Assembly: GCA_029204225.1 (NCBI GenBank)
Contig: CM055099.1
Location: forward strand, 55,924,386 to 55,988,385
Origin: Diphasiastrum complanatum
Lineage: Eukaryota; Streptophyta; Lycopodiopsida; Lycopodiales; Lycopodiaceae
Direction of reading: 5' to 3'
Length of the DNA stretch: 64,000 nucleotides
Made by a program: the position numbers and the translations under genes. Position 1 is the stretch's first letter, and each line of letters opens with the position of its first letter. The notes below the pieces were generated by a model, which was not told where the DNA came from, made no database searches, and saw nothing but the letters and a program-made list of their open reading frames with translations. This document shows positions 1 to 11,424 of the stretch, piece by piece.

Positions 1-242
1 TGTGAGCCTTGATGGCTCCACTTTTGCCCTTGAAGATCTCCTTGGTGTGATAGGTGGGTTTGGTGCTTGCTCCTCCATGAGCTCCTCCTCAAAACCAAGA
101 TCTTGCTCCTCGGCCATCTTCTTCTTGATTGTTGGAGCACTTGAGCCTTCTTCAAGCATATGCATATGATGTTCATCAAAGATGACATCCCTTGAAACAA
201 CAAATTTGTTCAAGGATGGGAGATAGACTTTGTAGCCCTTGC

Positions 243-2356
243 TTAAGCTTGCATATCCAAGCATGATCCCTCTTGTGGAAGATGGATCCTCCTTGGTTCT
301 TGTTTCCAACGGCACATCACATAACATGTACACCCAAAAACTTTCAAGTGATTAAGATTGGGTTTCTTTCCATACAACATCTCATAAGGAGTTTTGCCTT
401 CAATTGCTTTGCAAGACACCCTATTCATCAAGTAGTTTGCACATACAAGAGACTCACCCCAAAAGGATTTGGGTAAACAAGCATCTAATCTTAAAGCCTT
501 AGAACATTCACATAATGTTCTATTCCTTCTTTCAGCAACTCCATTTTGTTGAGGAGTGTAAGGACAAGAAGTCTCTTTCTTGATCCCTTCCTCCTCACAA
601 AAGGCCTTGAACTCATTGGAGATGAATTCTCCACCATTGTCACTTCTAAGAATCTTGATGCTATTATTATGATGCTTTTCCACAAACAACTTGAACTTTA
701 CAAAAATATCAAATACTTGAGACTTGAAGGAAAGTAAGAACACCCAACAATATCTTGAGTAGTCATCAATGAAGGTTAAAAACATGGATGAACCTCCATT
801 AGATTTGGTGCTAGCAATGTGCACATCCGAGTGTATGAGTTCAAGAGGATGAGATGACTTTGTGATGGAGTTAGGAAACACCTTCTTATGTGCCTTGGAT
901 AAGGCACAAGCTTCACAAACCTTGTCTTCCTTCCCAATAGACCTTGGTAGGCCTAAAGCATACTCCTCCTTGATCATAGCCTCCATGGAACCCGCGTTGA
1001 CATGTCCAAGTCTTTTGTGCCATAAAGTAAAGGTAGATATCTTACTCTTCTCGGCCAACATGACAACATTAGTATCCACAAATGCATCCAACTTATAAAG
1101 TTTGCCAAGTCTAGTGCCCTTAGCCACTATCTTACCCTTCTTCTTGATGAAACATTCATTTGAAGCAAAGTCAACATTGAAACCATTGTCTACCATTTGG
1201 CCAACACTTAGTAGATTCTTTGTTATTGTAGGAATGTACAAAACACCTTCTACATTGATCTTTTTGGAAGATTCTAAGCAAAGGGGAATGTTACAAACTC
1301 CTTCAATCTTACAAGATTCATCATTTGCTGTATAGATAGACTTTATAGGTCCATCATAAGATAAGAGAGAAGAGAAAAACTCCCTTTTAATAGTCATGTG
1401 TGAACTAGCACCTGAGTCAATCCACCAAGGATCTTCTCCTTTGAAGCTTGTTGAAGAAAATATGGACATCATGAGAGAGTCCTCATGTGAACTCTCCTCC
1501 TCCTCCTCTTTGCTCATGTTGGCTTGGCTTTGATCTTGCTTCCTCTTGAAGCATTCCGAGGCATAATGCCCCATCTTGCTACAATAGTAGCACTTCACCT
1601 TTGATTTGTCCTTCTTGACTTTGGTGGTTGATGGAGATGCCTTTGAGGGTCCTTCTTGATCCTCAAGCTTTGTAGACTTCTTGAATGTTGCCACTCTGCC
1701 TTTGGACTTGCCTTTGCCTTTGGTGAAGAGAGCTTGATCATCTCCACCTTGGATGGAAAACCTATCCATCCTCTCTTGCATTTGGCTCCTTCTTGATTCC
1801 TCGGCCATGAGTGTGCCTTGGAGTTCTTCAAGTATGGGTAGCTTACCCATAATTGCATATCCCTGAACCAAATTGTCAAATATAAAGCTTATTCCATTCA
1901 ATATGAGTTGAACAAGCTCTTCATCCTTGATAGGATCACCTATAAAGGCTAGCTCTTTGTTCAATTCCTTTACTCTTAGGACAAAAGTATGTGCACTCTC
2001 TCCTTTCTTTTGATAGCTTCTATAGATTTGATTCTTCAAAGCTAAAATTCTAGTTTGGTTCTTGGATTCATAGACCTTTTGCAAAGTCTCCCAAGCATCT
2101 TGAGCTGAAGTGCAATCTCCTACCTCTCTTAAGAGTTCATTGCAACATTCATTTTAATGCAATGTAGTGCAACATTGCACCTCTTGATGTATTTGGCTTT
2201 TTCTTGAGGATGAATAGGTTCACCCTCCTTACCATTTACAATTTCCATCAGATCTTGCATGATCATGATGGATTCCATTCTAACTTTCCATATGGAATAG
2301 CTAGTTTTGTTGAGCCTTTCATTAGTATCCAAAAGATATGCATTTATAGATGCCAT
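243..2356 (-). pseudogene. copia A1 gag-protease-integrase, frameshifted
   Basis: Gag begins at ATG 2356 (MASINAYLLDTNERLNK) and would package the element RNA. The frame breaks near 2138-2141, where one T is missing compared with the copy at 36808, and resumes as a 613-codon stretch ending at 243. That stretch shows the rest of gag, a CCHC knuckle (CYYCSKMGHYASEC), the protease motif WWIDSGASSHMT, a pre-integrase zinc region (LWHKRLGHVN, CEACALSK) and an integrase core with HSDVH, RSDNGGEF and the catalytic E in NGVAERRN. A second frameshift near 316 ends it. The coding continues in another frame to position 1. As it stands it cannot make a full gag-pol protein. Confidence 0.9.
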
Positions 2357-3167
2357 CTAGTCTCCTAATCAAGGACTTGACACAAATGAAGGTTACTTCT
2401 ATTCATTTGATTGAAGGTCTACCTTATCCCACTTCTTAGGGACCTGAAAAGATCAGTAATAGACTTCCTATAAAGATCTAAGAATGATCTCTAACAAAAT
2501 CAAATCATAGAATACTAGAAACAATGCACTTGCTTGATTGAAGTAGACAATACTAGTAGAATTGCCCCTCTTTCTATAAAGAACATTAAAGCTTCCAAAT
2601 GATCTGATCAAGAGTGAATTTCAGCAACCAAATATACTTCCAAAATTACTTGTAAAAGATCTAAATGGAACTTAATGAGGATGCAACACAATCTACTATC
2701 CAATCACAAGCAAAAAATGATCAAAATTGATGAAAAATTGATCTAATTTGGTGCATAAGTCAATCAATGGTTGGACTGAACCTAAATCACTTTAGGAGGT
2801 GTCCACTACACCTTAGAACAGCCTTGAAGAGTGCCCAGAACTCTGATCTTCCCTCTCCTTGAATGCTAGAAAGCCTCCTCTATGAAATCACCTCCAAAAC
2901 TCGCTTAGAAATCAATGCTTGGAGCAAGCAAAACTTGCTATCTTGGTAATGTGAATTCAACTCAACTTTGCCTCTAGTTTTAGACACCTAAACACCTGCA
3001 AATGAAGTCACACAACACCAATATCCAATGTATTTGACTCACTTTGAGTTCTAGAATCAATACTAGATGCTAAGATCCAATCTACACAAGATTTAGATCT
3101 AAAATTATGATCAAATTGAATGAAAACCAAGGATTTAGCTCATTTCAGCCTTTAGGCTCTGATACCA

Positions 3168-3845
3168 TGTAAAAATTATAGCAAATAAGGATCCTAAAAC
3201 ACTTGAAATGATGAGGGAAACAATAGATTATGATTTCATAAGATTAGCACAAGTTGAACCATCGAAATCCATCAAAAATCTATGCTTGAACCTCACTAAA
3301 TGGCCCAAATCCTTGAAGAAGGCTTCACATGTGTGAAAGTACGGTCTCCCACAGTCTGAGTACTGTACACCAGACCTACATTCAATCCTATAATCATTAG
3401 TAATCACAATTACTCAAACAATTATGAACATAGAGAGCAATTGCACCATTATGAGAGAAAAAACATGAAACTCCTTGATTTTGGTGAGATATCATCACCT
3501 ATATATACATGATCCATCACGGTTTTGGGCAAGTATGAGTAGCCCTAAACTTATCCCTAATGCTAATTTTGGTGGATCTTTCATCCCTACCAAGTTAGGG
3601 TTGGAATCTTGGAGATCCCTCAACAATGCAAAAATTACCAAAAATAGCTCCTATTTTTTCTCCCTTGTATCTAAGCATAATTTGGACTCATTCCAAAGGT
3701 TCTAACACTTAGGTCTACTTGAGAACATCCTTATGAATGGAATCCTATGCTATTTGGCACGTGTGACAAGCCACATCATGACCATCTAACTATTTACAAG
3801 TCATATGACCAAAACTAGTCAAGCTAGAATTGTGAATTTTTAACA
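3168..3845 (-). repeat. 5' LTR of copia A1
   Basis: 678-bp LTR, TG at 3168 and CA at 3844-3845. It is homologous over its whole length to the two 682-bp LTRs at 32145-32826 and 37620-38301, with scattered substitutions and a 4-bp deletion near 3472. The tRNA-Met primer site (complement of TGGTATCAGAGCC) lies directly left, ending at 3167. On the minus strand this is the 5' LTR, so it would carry the promoter. Confidence 0.9.
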
Positions 3846-3950
3846 TCTTCCTATCTTATCTTCTAGAAGCTTATCCACATGTGTGAATGGTATCTTGACA
3901 TGTGTGAGTAATAACTCATCCAGATGGTAGTCCAATCTATTTACCAAAAG
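3846..3950. repeat. insertion site of A1, repeat shared in inverse orientation with 9304-9403
   Basis: The reverse complement of this 105-bp stretch matches 9304-9403 closely (TAAATAGATTGGACT, AGTTATTACTCACACATGTC and AAGCTTCTAGAAGATAA occur in both). In the other copy the match sits about 200 bp inside an LTR, so A1 landed in a repeat of that family. Confidence 0.7.
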
Positions 3951-4028
3951 TGCTGAATTCACATGTGTGGGACATCCTGCACATGTATTTTTGATCTCCT
4001 AAGCACAATAACACCATAAAGATCAGAA

Positions 4029-4338
4029 GTCTAGATGTATTTTTTGTCTCATAGAAAGACTTGAGAGTATCCCAAGCATCTTTGGCATTAGTACAAGCAC
4101 CAATTTCTCTTAAGATGTCATTTGAGACATTCATCTTAATATAATGTAGAGTCATCCTGGCTCTCTTTTTTTACTTTGGAATTTCTTGAGGAATTTGTGG
4201 TTCTTCTTCAATGCCAGGTTCAATATCCATTACATCTTGTAGCATTAAGACAGATTCCATTCTAACCTTCCAAATTGAGTAATTGGAGGTTGACAATCTT
4301 TCACTTGCTTCTAATAGAAAGACACCCATTGAAGTCAT
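4029..4338 (-). pseudogene. copia B1 gag N-terminal fragment
   Basis: ATG at 4338 opens MTSMGVFLLEASERL followed by NYSIWKVRMES, the N-terminal pattern of copia Gag in this window (compare F gag at 48378 and E gag at 53631). A stop interrupts it before KKRARMTLHYIKMNVSND, which continues in frame to TKNTSRLLI. It then runs into LTR sequence at 4028. It is only about the first hundred residues of a Gag protein and is not expected to function. Confidence 0.8.
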
Positions 4339-5079
4339 AAAGAATGATGGAAATCAAAAAAGATGGATGAAAGAATTGCTTTTCTTCTCACTATAGAAAC
4401 CAATCAAGGGTACAGAACCAAATCCTATGTAAGACTTAGCAAAAAACTGTGAGATAGATCTCACTAGCTTGACAATCTCTCTAAAACAAGATTTGAATCA
4501 TCAAAAAAGATGAAGTATGGCAAAAGTTATGGTTCTCTGAATTTCACATGTGTGAAATATTCCAAAAAAGTCAAATTGACTCAAATACAATCTATTTGTA
4601 TGAAACAAATTGCCTAGAACCTATAAGTTTTGTCTAAATCACATATAGATGAGATTATGTAGCTTCTGGATGATTTTTGTGATCATTCAGGCAATAAATG
4701 ACATGTACACACGATTTGCCACAGGTCTAGGTGCCCTACCTATGACTCTTGAAAAGCTTATAACTTTTGATTGGCTTATCCAACTGTATGATTCAAATTG
4801 CATTAGATTCAACACATTTCTAGCTTTCTAGTGGGCTATTTTGCTTGAAATTTGGATTTGAGGTGAGAGAGAACCACCAATCTGAAAATGGGTGGATTTC
4901 ACACGTGCCAGCACCTGAAATTCCGTACAGTACCTGATCTGGCCCATTCAATGTAGTTTGTAGCTTAGAATCACAAGAAAACTGCAAACTAGCTAGAAGT
5001 AGAATCTAGACAGTTCCTAGCTTGAAATCTGATCATATCTGCAAACTTTTTTATTAGATTTGCTTGTAAAACTTAGGTA
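4339..5079 (-). other. untranslated leader of copia B1
   Basis: Non-coding stretch between the primer site and the gag start of B1. It contains a CACACGTG site near 4905 followed about 25 bp later by CCGTAC. No open frame of interest is visible. Confidence 0.6.
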
Positions 5080-5092
5080 GGCTCTGATACCA

Positions 5093-5915
5093 TGCTGAGT
5101 TCACACGTGTGAGATGCCCTACACATGTATTTTTTATCTCCTAAGCACAATAACACCATAAAGATCAGACTAGCATTGGTCGTCAATAGGAAAGCTGATC
5201 ATACAAGCAATATTATTGTGTTACAAGCAAGATCTGTCAACAAAACATAAGACAAAGCATCATAAATGCCTCTACTTGATTAGAGAGAGAAAATAGAAAG
5301 TACAAAACTCGTGGAGAGAGAGAGGGCACAAAGAGCTTGTCTCCAAATTTGCATTATACACAAATTTCATCATTTTCTCAATGAGAGTACATCACATATA
5401 TATAGATCCATGGACTCTTCTCCTAATTTGAGTTGAATTGGAGTTGTGGATCCACCTCTCAAGCTATCTAGACTTATCCAAGCCACCTCACTATGTCTAA
5501 TTGTGCCACATAGTCTTTTCATGCATTAAATGTGGCATGTAAAGTACAAATGGCAATTCCTATGGTAGCTCGAGTTTCTACTTCTACCTACCTTGAATAT
5601 TTTATTCTAAGATGGGTCTTTACTAAGCCAAAAGAGCTCAATTCATCTTTGGCATTTTTAGGACCCATACTCACAACATTAGATAGATTTTTCAATATTT
5701 TGACAAAAAGTTTGACCAATTTGACCATTTTCAAGATTCTACTCAAAGGTCAATTTCACACTAGTGTAGATCAAGCTAAAACCAATCTAATTAATAAAAA
5801 TGACTTACGTACATTCTTTCACACGTGGGAACATACTCCACATGTGTGAGATCCTATCAAGCTCAAATAACTTGAGATCTACAAGATACAACAAGTTGGA
5901 AGTGATATTTTAACA
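5093..5915 (-). repeat. 5' LTR of copia B1
   Basis: 823-bp LTR, starting TGTTAAAATATCACTTCC on the minus strand and ending CTCAGCA directly before TGGTATCAGAGCC. Its first 200 bp match the LTR at 9103 on the plus strand. It has a TATATATA tract near 5395-5402 and a 12-bp palindrome TCACACGTGTGA at 5101-5112, next to the primer site. A CT-rich stretch follows the TATA region, as is common for plant LTRs. Confidence 0.85.
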
Positions 5916-6390
5916 CACCTTCGCTAAAATGAACATTGATGCGAAAAATGTGACACTCTAACAAGTGTCTTAAGATTTGATTTACAGGGTGCCTTTGCTT
6001 TTCTATAAGGGCATCTATTGCATTTGTAGGGCAGTGTCACCTTTTTCGTCTGTCACAAAGTGTAAAAACACAGTGTCACGTTTTTCGCTTTTTTTGTTTA
6101 TGGAAATTTACTTGTATTTATGTAGATAGTTGCATTTTTTGCCTATCTTATTTTACATGTAAATATGCAGACTAATGCGACAACATGAGTAAAAATACAG
6201 CAGCATGAATGGAGGTAGATTAACATAGGATTTAGGAGAGTAAATGAGATAAATCCAATACCCCTCCTTAATCTGGATCCATGAATGCCTTGATCTTTAG
6301 ACTAAGCAATGCACAAAACTTGTTGTGTGCATTGCATTCTTCATACATCCATCAATAAGCCGCTATTTGGAAGTTATTCAAAACTAAAAG
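5916..6390. other. non-coding upstream region of copia K
   Basis: No gene seen. AT-rich, with several runs resembling TTTTTCGC and the words GTGACACT and GTGTCAC repeated. It could be a decayed leader or LTR of the K element that follows, but I find no primer site or matching LTR. Confidence 0.4.
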
Positions 6391-8188
6391 ATGTCCTTGA
6401 TCACCAATATTCAAGCTAAGATCACTACAATCTTGGACCCAGAAGGTTCAAACTGCTTGATTTGAAAATTAAAGACTTCACTCTTGTTGAAGGGTGAAGG
6501 TCTATGGCAATGGGTAGAACCAGTTGAGGAGAAGCCAAAAGCTATTTCTGGCAAAGAACTTTGAGAATGGAGTTCAAATAATGACAAAGCTATAGAAATT
6601 ATTGCGTCTTCAGTGCATGACAGTATAATGCTAGATCTTATATCAATTTCAAACACAAAGGATTTATGGGAAGAATTGCAAACCAAGAATGAGACTCGAT
6701 CTCGTAATCAGATCATGTTCTTGGAAGATCAATTAACTTACCTACAGTGGGACGACAAAGACCTGAACACATTCATGCGAAAGATTAAAGATCTGTTTAT
6801 TTCCTTGCAAAATTCTGGTACGGAAATTACAATTTCTAAGGAAAAGCAGCTTACTTATTTTCTTCGAGCCCTACCTAGGTCATTCCACACAACTCAAACC
6901 TTATTGGCAAAAGATGTGACAATGACACTTCAAAAGGCAATAGACGGAGTTAAGGAGGAAGTAGAAGCTCGTGAACGCTATGACGACAATGGTGATTGAG
7001 AAAATGCTCTATTTACTTAGTAGAATAAATCTTCTAAGAAGTCTAAGTTTAAGAGGGAGTCTTCTAAGAAGAATGAGTCTAAGACTAATGAACAACAGTC
7101 TGAAAAACAACAGAAGAATTATGGTGATAAGAAGATCTACAACAGATGCAGAAAATCAGGTCACACAGAAGAAAATTATTGGCTAAATCCAAAGATTGAA
7201 TGCATTCATTGTCATAAAGCAGCAATAGACTACTATCAGAATTCTATAAACAAAAAGACGCAGAATCGAAGCCAACCTTCAGACTCAAACTATGTCGAAG
7301 ACAAAGCAGAATGCTCCAGAACAGCAGAAGACAGGGCCACAAGGAATTCAGCAGCTTATGTTAGTACTGATCTATGTTGTTCATCTAATTCGATTTGAGA
7401 AGTAGTACTTGATTCGGGAGCCACCTCACATTTTGTTTCCTCGAAACAAATTTTGTCTGAGTACAAGAAGACGAACTATTTGAGATTCATTATACTTGGA
7501 GACGGTTCTAAACACGAGGTTGATGGAACTGGTGTATTATGGTTAGACACGATTTAGGGAGACAAGGAACTGGAGGAAGTTCTCTATGTCCCTACTCTTG
7601 ATAAAGATCTTCTATCCATTGCAAAGATAGTCGATACAAGCATGTTAGTAACCTTCACGAAGAACTCTTGTAAACTGTTCGAGGAAGATTCTGATAATCT
7701 GGTTGCTAAAGACAACAGAGCAGGAACATTATATCACTTGAACATTCGAACAAGAATCGAACAAGTCAATCAGACTCAGGAATCAACAGATGTACTGTGG
7801 CACAAGAGGCTATGTCACATGAACATGGAAGCCTTGTACCAAGCCAACAAAAGTCAAAGAATTCAAGGAGTTGAAATCAAAAGTAGAGATATTCGAACTA
7901 CCTGTGAATCATGTCTCAAAGGCATGATGACTAGAACACCTTTCAGTAAGTTTATAAAGCAACTAAGGTACTTGAAATTGTGCATTCAGATATTTGTGGA
8001 CCATTCGGAGTATTGTTGTTGGGTGATGCAAAGTACTTCATTGAGTTTATTGATGACTTCAGCAAGTTCACTGTAGTATACTTTATTTGTACCAAATTTG
8101 AAGCTTTCAAAAAATTCGTTGAGTATACAAATTGGGCTAAGGAGCAGACAGACAATAAGCTAAAGCAAATTCGCACAAATCGTGGAGG
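6391..8188 (+). pseudogene. copia K gag-protease-integrase fragment
   Basis: Frame from ATG 6391 (MSLITNIQAKITTILDPEGS) with in-frame stops, continuing through a 128-codon open stretch (6613-6999) that has the Gag helix pattern (KDLWEELQTKNETRSRNQI). Further on: a damaged zinc knuckle near 7140-7170 (CRKSGHTEENY, last Cys replaced), the protease motif VLDSGATSHFVSS near 7408, the pre-integrase motif LWHKRLCHMN near 7796, CESCLKG, then the integrase start HSDICGPF and RTNRGG near 8170-8188. The lineage differs clearly from A, B, E and F. It stops abruptly inside the integrase core at 8188. Confidence 0.85.
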
Positions 8189-9089
8189 CTAGTGAATTTA
8201 AGATGGTAGATCTAGGACTTTTTAAGTTCATACTTGGAATAGAAGTTACTAGAGGTAGTGATTTTACTTTTATAATCAATCAAAGTATGCTACTTCCATT
8301 CTTGAGAGGTTTGGCATGAAAGATTGTAAAGGGATTGACACCCCTATGGAGCAAACTTGTAAAGTTACAATTGATTGTGATGAAGCATCCTTTGAGGACA
8401 TCACACTCTTTAGGAAGCTAATAGGATCCTTAATCTATTTGACAATCACTAGACCAGTTTTGAGTTATAGTGTAAGCAAGTTAAGTCAATATATGCAAGG
8501 TCCCTTGATGCATCATTGGAAAAGTGCCAAGAGAGTGCTTAGATATGTCTCTTCTACTAGATTTTTTGGCATTCTCTATCAAGGATCTAACTTGTACTTG
8601 AGAGCATTTTCGGATTCAGATTTTGCAGGAGATAAGATGGATAGAAGATCCATAAGTGCATTTGTCACTTTTCTTTGTGGAGGAGTGATATCTTGGCTTT
8701 CCAAAAAGCAAGATACAATTTTTCTTTCCTCTTGTGAAGCCGAGTACAAGGCATTGACTTCAACAACTAAAGAACTCCTATGGCTAAGAAGACTTTTGGT
8801 GGAGCTTCAAGTGCTAAACGTCGAGGAGGTCCCTTGCATCTATTGTGACAATCAAGCTTCTCAACAAATTGCTACCAATCTGATCTTCCATGCTAGAACA
8901 AAGCATATTGAGATAGCTCATCACTTTGTGAGGGAGAAGGTGCAATCCAAGGAGGTTCAACTTCATCATGTGCCTTCATTCGAGTGCATAGCTGATATCT
9001 TAACCAAATCTTTGGCTAAAGATTCATTTTTCAAGTTAAGAAATGCTCTTGGAGTTGTAGATATGTGTACATTAGACTTGCCAAGTTGA
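8189..9089 (+). pseudogene. copia B2 RT end and RNase H fragment
   Basis: The homology starts at CTAGTGAATTTAAGATGG (8189), the same bases as in element F near 51396, and encodes EFKMVDLGLFKF and ILGIEVTRGS. After a one-base break it opens as a 257-codon frame (8316-9089): DTPMEQ, GSLIYLTITRP, FSDSDFAGDKMDRRS, CEAEYKALT, CDNQASQQIA and HARTKHIEIAHHFVREKV, the RNase H and connection part of copia. It ends TLDLPS and stop, as F does. The RT active site and everything upstream are missing. Confidence 0.9.
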
Positions 9090-9102
9090 AAGTGAGCAGG
9101 AG

Positions 9103-9303
9103 TGTTAAAATATCACTTCCAACTTGTTGTATCTTGTAGATCTCAAGTTATTTGAGCTTGATAGGATCTCACACGTGTGGAGTCTGTTCCCACGTGTGAA
9201 AGAATGTACATAAGTCATTTTTATTAAGTTAGATTGGTTTTAGCTTGAGTGTGAAATTGACCTTTGATTAGAATCTTGAAAATGGTCGAATTGGTCAAAC
9301 TTT
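9103..9303 (+). repeat. 3' LTR start of copia B2
   Basis: A purine-rich tract (GTGAGCAGGAG) precedes TGTTAAAATATCACTTCC at 9103. The first 200 bp match the B1 LTR (5915 down to about 5715 on the minus strand), including CACACGTGTG at 9170. After ACTTTTTGT at 9303 the two diverge. The LTR may extend as far as TTAACA at 10416, which would make it about 1.3 kb, but no second copy in the window confirms that. Confidence 0.75.
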
Positions 9304-10416
9304 TTGTAAATAGATTGGACTTCCATGTGAATGAGTTATTACTCACACATGTCAAGATACCATTCACACTTTGGATAAGCTTCTAGAAGATAATATAGGA
9401 AGATTCCAATAGATCCTATTTTATAGGGAATATTCTTCTAAATGTGGAAGACTAGCTTTTTGTTATCTAGCCAAAGAGAATAGTCAACTTTGGGAAATGA
9501 GCACATATGACTTCCATTGGTGGATCTGGATGACTAGGCACTCTTCACACGTGTGAAGGCCAGCTGGATAGTACACAGCACGTGGATGTACTTGATCTAT
9601 AAAGAGATCAACCAAATCAATAACAAGTTGATGTGACATTGGCAAATTCTAGTGTTGTTGAGATTTCCACATTGGTCTTGAGTTTTGATGAATGAAATGC
9701 ATTTGTAATTTGATGTGCTCAAATATTCATAGATAATTTTATAGTAGGACTGCGAAGAATTGAAAAAGATTATCTATGTTAGATATAGGGGCCTTATGTT
9801 TTTTTTTATCAAGCATCTAGGTGTAGGATGTTGATAGGACCAAACTTCGCATAGATGGCAAATTACCCATTTCCACTTGTAATGCCACTATTTAGCCAAA
9901 ATAGAGTAAGAGGCTAAACTTGTGCCAATTAGAGTGTAGACAAGTGTAATACTTTTGTTTGATGAAATTTAAGAGGTCCAATAGGACTTAGAGGTGGAAC
10001 CTTGAGGGGTCCAATAGAATTTGAGGTTTGCTTGAAAATGGTCCAATAGAATTTATAGGTGAATGGATCAATGGTCTAATAGGATTAAGAGGTGGCAAAA
10101 GTGTGGTCCAATCATAGTTAAGCATAGTGGTAGCTCATGGATCTAATAGTATCATTGTACTTCTCATTTGGATCTAATTGATTTTGAGATTGAGTGGATT
10201 TTGTGAGCAATTGGTTTTCTAGCTTTCTCTCTCTACTCGAGAGCTCATGATGATTTTCTCTCTCTACTTGAGGAGAGCAGCTTGTTTTTATCTAGATTTT
10301 GCCATAGAATCAAAGATAGATCTTGAATCTCAATCTAGTCTTGATCTTGGTGCATCTACACACCTTAGGAGATCACAAGTACATGTTGTGGACAGTCCAC
10401 ATGTGTGAATTTAACA
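9304..10416 (+). repeat. possible LTR continuation, no gene
   Basis: No coding sequence seen. It holds the segment shared with 3846-3950, a perfect 14-bp palindrome TTCACACGTGTGAA at 9544-9557, and between about 9970 and 10120 at least four copies of GGTCCAATAG or close variants. It ends with CACATGTGTGAATTTAACA, which resembles an LTR end. Confidence 0.4.
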
Positions 10417-10925
10417 AAAGAGTGAGATAGCTCATTCCGCTGCGCACAAACACTTTTCATTCATCTTCGTTTCTTTTCGAGCTATTTTCATTTCTCACAC
10501 CCCTCTTTCCCAACAGGTTGAAGATTGCACGTCCTTTAATTTTGTCCATTATTACAATGACTTCAAGTTGTAATAGACATGGAAAAAGGAGAGGGATAGA
10601 ATATAATGTTGTGTGTAGTGTGTCGCCAGATGAATTAGGTTGTACATATGTTTGGGGGGTAGTAAAAAAATTATTGTACTACCTTCATTTCAACTTGAAT
10701 AGAAGGGGCTCGAGGGACCTTCTAAGAAATTTCTCATAAAGACCTCTATGTGAGGTGCTAGTGTAGGAAATTGGATATGTTTTAGGCACTCGACATTGAA
10801 TCAACATTATGAACCTTTACAGCATACTAAAGTTTCATATAAGGTGACTAAGTGTATGATGATCATCTTGTAATGGTCGACACAATTTGATGCAACAATT
10901 TAGTGAATTCATCCTGGCACAAAAA
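10417..10925. other. intergenic, nothing recognised
   Basis: One short open frame (10518-10739) shows no domain, composition bias or homology to anything I know; I see no supported feature. Confidence 0.5.
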
Positions 10926-11017
10926 TCAATCAACGACATAGAAACTAATAAGTTTAAGGTATCTCATATGAGCAAACATACGAATACAAGAAATCAGCAA
11001 ACTCAAAATTTGTATAC

Positions 11018-11393
11018 CTTGAAGACTAGTTGAGACAAAGCTACCATTGGTAAAGTTGTACCATGGCTTATGATGTGTCTTTCTTTCAAGCATGAGTTCA
11101 GTCTCTAGCCACTTCCTATCTTCGGGCACAATGTTAGCCCACAGTGTTGCCTTGTCCCACAGGCCAAATTTTTGCATCATGAATATCTCATGTGCAAGAG
11201 TAGGCTCTACGTGCAACATATTCGAATGCCACATATTCAGTTAACAAAATACCATTAAAGTATTGGAAACAAAATGTATTATACACACCTGTTGATCGCA
11301 TTCAAAGCTAGCAAAGCTCCTCCTCCAGTGACTTTGTGACCTCTAAGAATGTGCAATCCACTTGAACATGCATCGATCACACATGAGGAAACT
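11018..11393 (-). pseudogene. unrecognised exon-like open stretches
   Basis: Two minus-strand stretches look like coding exons. The first, 11393-11289, is bordered by TTCCTTTTAG and CAG|GTGTGT and reads VSSCVIDACSSGLHILRG then HKVTGGGALLALNAIN. The second, 11206-11018, is bordered by GTAG and CAAG|GTATAC and reads PTLAHEIFMMQKFGLWDK followed by ATLWANIVPEDRKWLETE. The composition is protein-like (Trp, Asp and Glu rich), but I cannot name a family. With those borders the reading phases do not match, so this is either a decayed gene fragment or a mis-drawn intron. No transposon motif is present. Confidence 0.25.
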
Positions 11394-11424
11394 CTAAAAG
11401 GAAGCATAGTCATTTGTTACACAT

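Larger units (their letters stand above)
1..3845 (-). mobile_element. Ty1/copia retrotransposon A1, 5' part (truncated by window edge)
   Basis: Minus-strand copia element read from its 5' LTR (3168-3845) leftwards through PBS, leader, gag, protease, integrase and the start of the RT linker, where the window ends. It matches the complete element at 32145-38301 almost base for base (position 1 corresponds to about 34452), so it belongs to the same family. The 3' LTR must lie outside the window, so the target duplication cannot be tested. The 5 bases after the LTR are TCTTC. The body carries frameshifts that the second copy lacks, so the two copies decayed separately. Confidence 0.93.
3951..5915 (-). 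mobile_element. internally deleted copia B1
   Basis: On the minus strand: complete 5' LTR (5915 to 5093), tRNA-Met PBS (5092-5080), a leader of about 740 bp, the first part of gag from ATG 4338 to about 4029, then the last 78 bp of an LTR (4028-3951, ending GAATTCAGCA). Everything from mid-gag to most of the 3' LTR is gone. The flanking pentamers (CACCT on the right, AAAAG on the left) do not match, so a target duplication is not supported. Confidence 0.75.

Noticed and set aside
10518-10739. 73-codon plus-strand frame
   Set aside because: No motif, unlikely composition and no neighbouring signals; chance frame.
11018-11393. A confident two-exon gene model
   Set aside because: With the visible splice borders the reading phases do not match, and alternatives bring in a stop; kept only as a low-confidence fragment.
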